Shown: positions 30,096 through 39,779 of the stretch, one piece after another
How positions within the stretch are numbered: the first letter of the stretch is position 1
Layout of the letters: every line of letters starts with the position of its first letter
Assembly (NCBI GenBank): GCA_030765045.1
Contig: CM060963.1
Location: 71,226,617 to 71,290,616, forward strand
Origin: Tenodera sinensis
Taxonomy: Eukaryota > Arthropoda > Insecta > Mantodea > Mantidae
Direction: 5' to 3'
DNA length: 64,000 nucleotides
Made by a program: the position numbers and the translations under genes
The notes under the pieces: model-generated
Databases searched by the model: none
Seen by the model: the letters and a program-made list of their open reading frames with translations, nothing else
Told to the model about the DNA's origin: nothing

Positions 30096-31180
30096 TACTT
30101 TCTCTGCTACTTATGATAAATAGGGGAAGTATTGTATTCAACCCAAAAATTCAATTTTGAGATTTCACCAGAAATACATGTTTTGAGGCCCCCTGAATCC
30201 AAAAGGAAGCATTTTTAGAAAGAGGTCTGTATGTGAGTGTGTGTGTGTGTCTGTGAACAGCATAACTCAAAAATAAAAAGTCAGTTAAAAACCAAAGTTG
30301 GTATTCAAGTTTAATATCTTTCAAGAATGCAGTTTTGAAGAAAATTCCTTCACCCGAAACTGCCCTTTAAATAGAAAATGGTTCAAAAATTTTGATTTTC
30401 TCAAAAATTATTCTAACGACTGATTAAAATATCATATGTTTAAGATACTTTTATGGCACATGAAATGTATATTTTTGAATTTTCTGGCTATAGTCCATTT
30501 AGTCCTGTTTACTCTTGATGGCTTGTATAACTGGTAAACCATAAGAGAAAGACCAAATCTTACTATACAATGCAGACTTTCAAGAAGATTCCCCAATCCC
30601 AAATTGCCTCACATATGGAAAAATTGTTGGCATTTTTTATTTTCTGAAAATGGCTTTAATGGTTTTGATTAAAACACCATTTAAGATATTCACATGACTA
30701 ATAACATGGATTTATTGAACTTTCTCTAAATAGCCAGTGAAATCCACTGAATTTAAGGTTTGAATTTGTCAATACTTTGTCATTCTTTAAAGTTGTCATT
30801 CAGTTGTTTCTGACAGTGTCTTAGAAAGAGTAGAGAATTTAAAATCATTGTATCATTAGCTGCTTTTCAAAACTGTGGAGTGAATTCTTCAAAGCATTCC
30901 AGCAATTGAAGGTAGCTGATGATACGGACATCATCTACCAAATATATGTACTATGGAACTAAAAGTTGTCACACTGAAACTTAAAATAGCTAATTTTGAC
31001 TCAAAGTTACTCTTATCACTTCATCTTGTATCCTTCTTGTACCTACAATGAAACGTATGGTAAAACTATTCTGTATACATTTATCTTGATTAAAATGACA
31101 TAGATAGAAAAATAGGCTTTTGAAAGAATAAGAATCTGCATAAAAATTAATGATACTGTCTAGAGAAAGTCATGTAAATG
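30096..31180. repeat. Unclassified dispersed repeat with TACTTTCTCT ends, copy 3
   Basis: Starts TATTACTTTCTCTGCTAC and ends CTAGAGAAAGTCATGTAAATG. Internal blocks match 15970-16560 and 17731-18040. A (GT)n stretch lies at 30226-30252. No transposase frame. Confidence 0.5.
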
Positions 31181-31346
31181 TAACACAAAAGATTTTTGTA
31201 AACAGTTTATACCAAGTGCTGAATACAATAGTCTTGAAAAGAAAAATAATTATGGTGATGCCTAACTACATTAATTTATTATAATTTTAATGTCTGCTTT
31301 ATACACTTTCAATAATGATTATTTTAATGCACATAAATGTACTCAC

Positions 31347-31496
31347 AGATGCATATCCAAGGAAGAAAAGTTGTCTTGGAGTCAAAGTCTCAAAATTTGG
31401 AAGTCTTGGTGTTTGATTCACTTCCAGAGCTCGAAGCGCAGCACGAAGTCCACCATTATCCGCTATATTCTCAGCTAATGTGCGACTACCATCAAC
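31347..31496 (-). CDS. M13 metallopeptidase, exon with ENIADNGG motif
   Basis: Fifty codons in phase 0 between a TTCTAG acceptor and a GTGAGT donor. It encodes VDGSRTLAENIADNGGLRAA and ends RQLFFLGYAS. The Glu of ENIADNGG is the third zinc ligand in this family. Most relatives have TLGEN; here the Gly is Ala (TLAEN). The next exon begins MWC, matching the FxxVWC block. Confidence 0.93.
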
Positions 31497-31499
31497 CTA

Positions 31500-32500
31500 G
31501 AATCAGTTTAATCAGTTTAATCTTTGAAGTGCACAATTAGATGCTTTCCATCTTAGGGAGGATGGGGAATAACCTGAAAGAGAAGATGATTTCCCCCTTC
31601 ATAAAACCTCTGCGTACAGAAACTCGTACAATAGTCTAAATACACCAATCCAACATCTGTATCAAGAATGGAATATTGTTTCAAAGTTTCACTATTTATG
31701 AAGAGAGGTAATTCAACAAAGAAAGTACTGATGAAAAATTAAGACAATGGTAAGGAATAATAAGAATATAAAGAAAATGTTTTGTCTTGAAAATAATCTG
31801 GTGACCCATATCCCTTAACCAACAAAAAGAAAGGGAAAAAATAATAGTGAACACTTAAGATAAAACATCCTAATTCAACTCAGTATTAAATGTAGCCATT
31901 GTCAAGCTCCAATGTTATAATTTCAGAAACAAAAATAAAAAAGTAACTCTCACCAGACTCAGATTTAATGTCATTTAAATGTTGTGCATGCATGAAGTAT
32001 CTTTGGAATTAATTCCTTTATTTCTTTTATGATGGTGATACAATTTGTACCACTACACACCAAAATATTTGGAAATGGTAGTACTTAACACACAGTTTCA
32101 ATATTCTGACAAGTGCTGGTAGTGTACTATATGAACAACCACCTTAGAACTGCTGATACCAAAATAACTTGTCTAAGATACCTTTGGAGAGCTCAGCCCA
32201 CCAACCACAAAGCTTTCTCAGAAGACATACTGTCTTTAATGTAAAAAAGAATTCAGTTTAAAAGACTTTTTGTAAATGCAAAGACTGTCTTAGCCTGAAG
32301 AAGAAGTGCATATGCTTCCAGGACATTTTAACTGTTTGAAACATGGTAGTAGTGGAAAATGTACCCACTTATTTTTTTAACATTTGTACCCAAGTGAATT
32401 GAAAGATTGAAAAATGTGATTCCAATCATTATAGTGTTCTACAATGTACTATATTTCTCAAAACTGGCATCCAAATAAAATAAGATCATACCCTTTACAT
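31500..32500. other. Peptidase intron, unassigned
   Basis: No coding exon or repeat recognised; AT-rich with scattered short A runs. Confidence 0.4.
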
Positions 32501-32544
32501 ATTTTTAATACATACAAGTGCTGAAAGAGAAAGAATAAAACACT

Positions 32545-32940
32545 AGTTTTGAAGTCTTTTTTTGTTTTTGAATTTATTAAAGGTCGATCAGCAGTTTCCT
32601 GCTTTACAAACCAGACAGAACAGAGAAATAAAGTGACACTAAACAAAATAAAATTACAAATAATTACACAGAAAGTAACAGTTACATAGAAAGGACAAGA
32701 CGAGGTCAGCCCTAATTGGTCCCCTCTATGATGTACCGACCGCAGTGACAAGAATCCAAGCTAAGGTTAAACTGCCATCTGGTTGTTGTTACAAAGCAAG
32801 AGCAGGTCTTGCAGTAGGCGACTGTAGATTCTGGGGGAAACTTTAGTCTGACAACCAAGGGAATAGACGACTGCACCGGGAACCAATGGTAACTTGGTAA
32901 AGAAGGTCTGAGCTTGATGACAGATGAACTTCTCAAAGGT
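32545..32940 (-). other. Unidentified GC-richer segment next to element C
   Basis: It stands out from the AT-rich intron. On the - strand a 74-codon open stretch (SSVIKLRPSLPSYHW..., SCHCGRYIIEG) is followed by TTAATAAATTC. It may be a retroposed or repeat fragment interrupted by the Gypsy insertion. I cannot name it. Confidence 0.3.
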
Positions 32941-32944
32941 AAGG

Positions 32945-33737
32945 TGAAGCTGTAATATTGCTTCCTAGTTATTACCTCGCCATTTGAAGCTGAAGTCGTT
33001 GATGATGTGGTTCGGTGTGTTGTCTCCGGCTAGCTGAGCTTGATCTCTGAGCTTGATCTCTTTATCTCGGGTTTGCGTGAGTGTAAAGGACAACCCAAGA
33101 ACAACTTTGCACATCAATTTATTTTATATAAAATATTTTTGGGAGATATGCCGATTCTATATGTGTATCTGTAGAAGCATCTCAATCACATCGGCGCAGC
33201 ACGAACTGCACGAACTCCCGTACTGCTCTCTGGTTGAGTACTGACTAGACGCTTCTCTCTTACCCACGCCAAAACGACCGTTCGCTTCCAATTTGAATGT
33301 CATGACGTCATCCAAGAAAGCCTCGTATCCAAAATGTTATTTCCTTTTCCCGCAATTTAGAAATGTCCCTTTCTATTATAATATGTTCTTTTATGAATTT
33401 TGAATATAATTACCTTTTTAGGATTAAACGATGTTTACTTTATATTTTATTAAATATATCGCGCGACTTTTAAGGTTGGTAGAACTGACTTTCGAACGTG
33501 TATTTTAAACTATGTGGTATGACGTCATGACTCGTTAATTTCAAACCAATAATGCGTTTATTCTACAAATTTAACGACTATTATTTACTCATGTCTTGCT
33601 CACCTTACAACACTTCCTGCTATATTATCTATTTATGTTATTACTCAATATTTATCGCAAATCTCATATCCGGCAATTAAATTAAAACGTATCTTTTTCA
33701 AAAGCCCATTCGATCGGAAATCTAAATTTCGGTATCA
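32945..33737 (-). repeat. 3' LTR of element C
   Basis: 793 bp, TGAAGCTGTA...GGTATCA; equal in length to its partner at a constant offset of 5590. Confidence 0.92.
33303..33527. promoter_or_regulatory. Paired CRE/ATF palindromes in element C 3' LTR
   Basis: TGACGTCA at 33303-33310 and 33520-33527 (217 bp apart), at positions equivalent to those of element B. Confidence 0.55.
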
Positions 33738-34522
33738 AATGCCCCCATTTATATTATTTTATTATTTCATAATAAAATAATGTAAATGTCTTGCCCGAAA
33801 GAAAAATTAAAAATTACTCCTGTATTTTGAATAATCGGCAACACTCCCATTATATACAATTTTCAATTACACTGTTTTTGAAATTGGTTATTAACACATT
33901 TTCTCATTAATCTTTTTAACATGACAAACAATTATACACTTGACTTAACATTAATCCTTAAATACTAATTACAATATGTTATGGTTTCTTCTGTGAAGCT
34001 TTTATATAAAGGTTAAATTTCAAGAGTCTTTCTTTATACTTCCTTCTTTTAGTTCATGTTTGCTCACTTCGCTCTCACTATCACTTGCACTGTGATTTTT
34101 CACTTTTGTTATTGTAACACATATCTGTACTAGATCCTTTAAGCACTAAAATGTACATATATTTTTATATAAATCCATTGCACTCTTTAGACAAGTTCCT
34201 TTCTTTGTCTTTCTGTGATAACTATCTATACATCTAAATATTTTAACAAATGTTTACAAAGTAAATATTCTGTTTTCTCTCTATGCGGAGATGAACAATT
34301 TAACAATCTTTTTTTTTTTTTTTGAAGCTGTTATTGTGAGCTCTATACAATATATTTTTAAGCTCTTTGTAGTAGATAGCAATTCACATTCTGCATTTTT
34401 CATGAATATGTAAGTACCTGACCAATATATGATTTTCAAGTAAGCTAACATTTACATTTTATCTCAAAACTGATTAGGCGCCAATATACAAATGACGCTT
34501 CCAATTTTTCTTTTACATTAAA

Positions 34523-36181
34523 TCAAGGTTCCAAGGCACCACACGGTTTCTTGTATGGTCGAAGGAGTTGTTTATGCCATCTTCCCAGACATTTTTCATT
34601 TTTAACATCTTTTAATTCATAGGTATGATAACCAAATTTGGATATAATTTCTGCAGGACCTTTATATAACAGTTCCATCCTTTTGTTCCTACCTCTCAAG
34701 GCACTTGATAACTTATGGTCTTTAACTAGTACCCAATCGCCTATCTTAGGTTCCCATTTATGTTTTCTACTCTTTTTTTTTAATTTTCGCTTCTCTGCCT
34801 TTTTCTTGATTCGTTCAAAAGCAATTTTCGCTCTTTCTTCTTCACTTAACTGAATGTCATTAATTTTCAGTGTCTTTGGTACCCCGATCAATATTGGTTC
34901 TGGTTCAATTCCTAACATTAATTTTATTGGTGCAAACCCAGTAGTTACATTAATGGTGTGATTGATAATCTTTTCTATCAATGGACAATATTTCACCCAA
35001 TCCTTGTGATTATGATGTGTAAGTACACGTAAATAAATTCCTATATCTCGGAGGACACGTTCTGTTGGATTCCCTGATGGAAAGTATGAGGAACAATAAT
35101 TTAGTTTTCTCGAGTCTAATGTCACTCTAATCTTTCCATTGGCCTTATTTACAATACATAGGGGATTCACAAATTCTGAATTCGAAATCTCAATAACCTC
35201 ATCTTCTAACATTGACTTTATAACTGCATCTACCTCTTCTCTTATTGTACTAGGGATAGCTCTCGCTTTATGTGTAAAAGGTTTTATGGGTATCATCTCA
35301 AACGAATGAGTATAAATATTACATTTACCAGGTTTCTCAGAGAATACTTCTTTATTTCGGATTAATATTTCAAACAGTTTATCCCTCTGTTGTTCATTTA
35401 GTTGATCAGCCTGAGTTACCTTTTCCCTCAACAATTCTTCTAAGTCTTCACTACTCTCCCTATCATAGTACCTAGTTGCATCAGAAACCCTCAAATTGTC
35501 TATGAAATCATTTTTATCCCATTCTACATTTTCTTTATTATCGACGCTGTACTCTTTGACATTTACTTCAGTTAATTCCATAGCTCCTACTTTAACATAT
35601 TCTACAAAGAATGTATCCCCTTGGATTTCTTCTTCCTCTTTTTCTCGTACAATAGTTTCTGAACTACTATCTTCCACAAAAGGCACTATACTGGTCTCAT
35701 CTTCAACTTTCATTTCTAGAATCATGTTTTTAAAATTCACCACAGCTTCCCAGGCATAAAGACAATCACAACCTATTATAATATCTGTCACAAGTCTTCC
35801 TACAATCAGAAATAAAATTCCAAGTATTCTCCCATTTATTTCAATATTTATCATTGCTTGAAATTTTACTCTCTCTTTTCGTTTTCCCACAGCTAGCGAG
35901 CAATATATCCCATTAACTGGTAAAGACATTACTTTAAAGCCACTACTTTGTAAATTATCATAAAAATTTTGTGAGCATACTGTGCTATTTGATCCCGTAT
36001 CTATAATTGCATTGTATTGTTTTCCATTTACTCCAATTTTGATTTTAGGTGGATCTCCTACTTTTTCGTTTTCGTCGTTTCTATTTTTCCATTCTCTTTT
36101 CTTTTGTATCATCATTTGCCTTCCAGGACTATTTATTTCCGAGTACTTATCACAATCATTACTAGGATACCCAGTTCTCAC
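34523..36181 (-). CDS. pol: Deleted Gypsy Pol of element C
   Basis: 552-residue frame nearly identical to that of element B: DTGS near residue 61 and an RT fingers piece ending LDSRKLN at residue 361 (plus 35099-35101), then directly YCSSYFPSGNPTERVL. It shares the exact deletion junction with B. It lacks one of three Lys codons that B has in an A-rich tract and has Ser for Ala in LDSRKLN. Open to the normal C-terminus (LLRPYKKPCG). The RT and integrase catalytic triads are absent. Confidence 0.9.
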   Translation of the reverse strand: MRTGYPSNDCDKYSEINSPGRQMMIQKKREWKNRNDENEKVGDPPKIKIGVNGKQYNAIIDTGSNSTVCSQNFYDNLQSSGFKVMSLPVNGIYCSLAVGKRKERVKFQAMINIEINGRILGILFLIVGRLVTDIIIGCDCLYAWEAVVNFKNMILEMKVEDETSIVPFVEDSSSETIVREKEEEEIQGDTFFVEYVKVGAMELTEVNVKEYSVDNKENVEWDKNDFIDNLRVSDATRYYDRESSEDLEELLREKVTQADQLNEQQRDKLFEILIRNKEVFSEKPGKCNIYTHSFEMIPIKPFTHKARAIPSTIREEVDAVIKSMLEDEVIEISNSEFVNPLCIVNKANGKIRVTLDSRKLNYCSSYFPSGNPTERVLRDIGIYLRVLTHHNHKDWVKYCPLIEKIINHTINVTTGFAPIKLMLGIEPEPILIGVPKTLKINDIQLSEEERAKIAFERIKKKAEKRKLKKKSRKHKWEPKIGDWVLVKDHKLSSALRGRNKRMELLYKGPAEIISKFGYHTYELKDVKNEKCLGRWHKQLLRPYKKPCGALEP

Positions 36182-38331
36182 TGAAGGCGCGTTTGACCGG
36201 GTCTGGCGTTTCCCTGATTTTTATGTATTGCTCCTGTACTATTTCCCGAATTGTTACTTCTGTTTTCCTGCATTAAATCGGGGTTACTTCCTACCATGTT
36301 TTTGACCGTGTTAATGGCCTCGACCATTTCCGCATTTTCGGGGGAATTTCGTCCACTAGAATACCTTTCTCCCTGTCTTGGTGACCTCGGTCTAAACTCA
36401 TTATCTCCATTTGTCCAATACCCATCATTTGAATTTCTACTATGTCCAAAATAACGTCCCCGTCTACCTCGATCAAATCTATTTGTATTCATATAATTCA
36501 CCCTTATATTTCTTCCCCTTTGATTACCATTTCTATTTTGGTGACGCCCTTCCTGGTTATATCTACCTTGATTTTCCCACCGGAATGATTCCATCCTTGG
36601 TACTGGTCCTTTATATCTTTCCCTAACCTCACTTCTATTCTGATAATACTGTGCCCCTTGCCCGAAAGAATTGACAGTTTCTTTTTCTTCATATTTATTT
36701 CCAAATGCGTGTTTTGGCTTATTGACTTCTAAGGCTGATAATAATTCTATCATAGCTGCAATGCTATCGGGTCGGGCTATGATTAGGTAATGTTGAAGTG
36801 TTTCCGGAAAATGTGGAGTAACTATATTTATTAGATCTTTTTCATCCAAGGGAGGGTCCAACATCTTCGATTTTCTCGCTATTCTCATAAAATAGTTTAC
36901 CATCGATTCCTCCGATCTAGGATTAAATTTTCCATTGCTTAATTCAACTCTAATATTAGCCTGCCTACTAGCTCCCCAATATCTGGTTAAAAAGATGTTC
37001 CTAAAGGTCCTGTAGTCATTATTGTTACCCATAGAAAGGCCTAGCCAATTAGCAGCATTACCCTTTAGACATTTTCTTACTATCACCATCTTGTACTCCT
37101 CTGGTATACGTTTCACCGTGAAGTACTCTTGTAACCCTTCTAAAAAGGCTTTAGGATCATCTGAATCTTCATTTTCAAAAACTGGAGGTGTCATTTCATT
37201 TAAGACATGGTTAGGCCAATGTAAATTTGAATTGTCACCTATCCCTGAGCTATTTCCGAGATCAGAATGGGAATTACTGTTACCCCTATTTTGCATCGAA
37301 ATGTCAGCTGATACACCTGGTATTGCCTCGTTTCTTGCAACTTCATTACTAAGATTGTTGTGATTACATGCATTTTCATTTAATTTCAAATTTTCTAAGG
37401 CCTCTTTTACCTGAGTAATTTCTGTCACTACTCCTTTTATTTGGTCTGTAACATCCTCCAAATTTCTAGCCTGCCTTTCACTTTCTACATCAGATCTTTC
37501 TATTCTAATTTTACACCCCTGTAACTCTTCTCTAATTTCTTCCCTGTCTTTATCTAACCTTTGTACTACCTCTTCCCTTTGTTTGTCTAAACTGTATGTT
37601 ACTCTTTCCCTTTCTTTATCTAATTTTTCACTAACTTGTTGACCTAATTTCTTTTCAGAATTCTTTACTTCTTGCCTTATTGTCTCTAATTCTCCCTTAA
37701 CCTGTTCTACCTGTTCTCTATTTTCTTTTACTTCACTACTAACTTTATTAATTTCCTCCCTAACTTCTTCCCTAAAGGTTTCTAAAGCTCTCTTCTGATT
37801 CTCCAATTGCATTCCCAATTCCTGTTGTCCCTTCTCTAATTTCTGTCCTAACTCTATACTAGTTTCATCTATCTTTTGACTTAACTCTGTACTCATCTTT
37901 TGACTTAACTCTGTACTCATCTCTTTCACTGTTCTTAATTCTTTACTATTTTCATCTATCTTTTGACTTAACTCTGTACTCATCTTTTGACTTAACTCTG
38001 TTCTTAATTCTTTACTATTTTCATCTATCTTTTGACTTAACTCTGTTCTTAATTCTTTACTATTTCCATCTATCTTTTGACTTAAATCTGTACTCATCTT
38101 TTTCATTATCGTTTGAAACATATTCTCTATTTCTGACATAAATGCTGGCCTTTCTGAATTACTACTAAACATTTCTGCACTACCTCTAGGTGTTTCTCTA
38201 ACGTTCTGATCTTCTAATTCTTGGCATATTCTGCTACCAATTACATTCCGATTAAATTCTTCCATCCTACTTATACTTTCCTGAATTTCCTGACTATCAA
38301 AACCTCTAAACTCACTATCACTGTCTTCCAT
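36178..38331 (-). CDS. gag: Gypsy Gag of element C, expanded coiled coil
   Basis: About 717 residues from ATG at 38331 (MEDSDSEF) to TGA. Same core (LQEYFTVKRIP, NIFLTRYWGASRQ) and Arg/Gly-rich tail as element B. The N-terminal helix holds several more copies of KIDENSKELRTELSQ-type and MSTELSQ-type units, giving 55 extra residues in frame. No CCHC motif and no break. Confidence 0.92.
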   Translation of the reverse strand: MEDSDSEFRGFDSQEIQESISRMEEFNRNVIGSRICQELEDQNVRETPRGSAEMFSSNSERPAFMSEIENMFQTIMKKMSTDLSQKIDGNSKELRTELSQKIDENSKELRTELSQKMSTELSQKIDENSKELRTVKEMSTELSQKMSTELSQKIDETSIELGQKLEKGQQELGMQLENQKRALETFREEVREEINKVSSEVKENREQVEQVKGELETIRQEVKNSEKKLGQQVSEKLDKERERVTYSLDKQREEVVQRLDKDREEIREELQGCKIRIERSDVESERQARNLEDVTDQIKGVVTEITQVKEALENLKLNENACNHNNLSNEVARNEAIPGVSADISMQNRGNSNSHSDLGNSSGIGDNSNLHWPNHVLNEMTPPVFENEDSDDPKAFLEGLQEYFTVKRIPEEYKMVIVRKCLKGNAANWLGLSMGNNNDYRTFRNIFLTRYWGASRQANIRVELSNGKFNPRSEESMVNYFMRIARKSKMLDPPLDEKDLINIVTPHFPETLQHYLIIARPDSIAAMIELLSALEVNKPKHAFGNKYEEKETVNSFGQGAQYYQNRSEVRERYKGPVPRMESFRWENQGRYNQEGRHQNRNGNQRGRNIRVNYMNTNRFDRGRRGRYFGHSRNSNDGYWTNGDNEFRPRSPRQGERYSSGRNSPENAEMVEAINTVKNMVGSNPDLMQENRSNNSGNSTGAIHKNQGNARPGQTRLQ

Positions 38332-38534
38332 TTCTAAGCTATTTACATGTGTTTTTCTACTCACCAAAATTTTCAATATTTTCACTATTTCACTTTAACT
38401 GCACTTAAACTTGTTCACTACACGTTTCACAGATGTTGACGCGCTGGGCACCTTCTTGTCTGCTGGTTCGATGCTGGCTCGGTCGTCTTGGGGTTTGGTC
38501 CATTCTTTCGAAGCCACACGTTGGGAAGCCAATT

Positions 38535-39327
38535 TGAAGCTGTAATATTGCTTCCTAGTTATTACCTCGCCATTTGAAGCTGAAGTCGTTGATGATGTGG
38601 TTCGGTGTGTTGTCTCCGGCTAGCTGAGCTTGATCTCTGAGCTTGATCTCTTTATCTCGGGTTTGCGTGAGTGTAAAGGACAACCCAAGAACAACTTTGC
38701 ACATCAATTTATTTTATATAAAATATTTTTGGGAGATATGCCGATTCTATATGTGTATCTGTAGAAGCATCTCAATCACATCGGCGCAGCACGAACTGCA
38801 CGAACTCCCGTACTGCTCTCTGGTTGAGTACTGACTAGACGCTTCTCTCTTACCCACGCCAAAACGACCGTTCGCTTCCAATTTGAATGTCATGACGTCA
38901 TCCAAGAAAGCCTCGTATCCAAAATGTTATTTCCTTTTCCCGCAATTTAGAAATGTCCCTTTCTATTATAATATGTTCTTTTATGAATTTTGAATATAAT
39001 TACCTTTTTAGGATTAAACGATGTTTACTTTATATTTTATTAAATATATCGCGCGACTTTTAAGGTTGGTAGAACTGACTTTCGAACGTGTATTTTAAAC
39101 TATGTGGTATGACGTCATGACTCGTTAATTTCAAACCAATAATGCGTTTATTCTACAAATTTAACGACTATTATTTACTCATGTCTTGCTCACCTTACAA
39201 CACTTCCTGCTATATTATCTATTTATGTTATTACTCAATATTTATCGCAAATCTCATATCCGGCAATTAAATTAAAACGTATCTTTTTCAAAAGCCCATT
39301 CGATCGGAAATCTAAATTTCGGTATCA
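38535..39327 (-). repeat. 5' LTR of element C
   Basis: 793 bp; TGACGTCA at 38893-38900 and 39110-39117. It ends GGTATCA before the AAGG duplication. No difference from 32945-33737 was noticed, so the insertion is young. Confidence 0.92.
38893..39117. promoter_or_regulatory. Paired CRE/ATF palindromes in element C 5' LTR
   Basis: TGACGTCA at 38893-38900 and 39110-39117, upstream of gag on the element strand. Confidence 0.55.
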
Positions 39328-39331
39328 AAGG

Positions 39332-39775
39332 ACATCAAGTTCTCTGTGAAATTGTGTATTACGCACAAACCATGGAGCATTCAAGGCAATACATAACACC
39401 TTGTTTTGGAGCGACTGAAGCCGTTTGAGTATGCCAGATCCAGCTTCACCCCAGACTGGACAGGCATAGGTCAGCAAAGGTTGGATCAATGCAGTGCAGA
39501 GTGAAATAGTGGTACCACTTCAGATGGATGACTTCCTGTTGATCATTGGATACAGTTTTGATAGCTATCAAAACAGACTATAGTCTGGCATAGGCAAGAT
39601 TAAGTTTAGCATTGATATGTGCTCTCCAGGTCAGATGTCAATGAAAATGCACTTCCAGGTATTTCATAGTGTCATCTGGGCATTTCCAGGATATTGCTAT
39701 GCCGTCTATGGTGAGGCCTGGTGATGCTCCAGGTCTTCGGAGAGTGAAGACATAACTTTGCTAGTTTTGAAGGGA
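39332..39775 (-). pseudogene. Jockey-like LINE reverse transcriptase C-terminal fossil
   Basis: On the - strand, separated by stops and shifts, are KYLEVHFH (family KYLGVxLD), TWRAHINAKLNLAYARL and a TFADLCLSSLG..W stretch. These are the thumb and C-terminal region of jockey-type RT. Element C's left LTR edge lies beside it. Confidence 0.65.
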
Positions 39776-39779
39776 AATA

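Larger units (their letters stand above)
32945..39327 (-). mobile_element. Non-autonomous Ty3/Gypsy element (element C), 6383 bp
   Basis: Two 793-bp LTRs (32945-33737 and 38535-39327) and the duplication AAGG at 32941-32944 and 39328-39331. Same layout, orientation and in-frame pol deletion as element B, with the PBS at 38514-38531. Gag is longer because of extra coiled-coil repeats. The LTR region near the PBS differs strongly from B's, while the other half is nearly the same. It lies in the 11.7-kb peptidase intron, sense to the gene. Confidence 0.92.

Noticed and set aside
32712..32936. Cys-containing - strand frame as a host gene
   Set aside because: 74 codons, no splice-supported context and no family I recognise; listed only as an unidentified segment.
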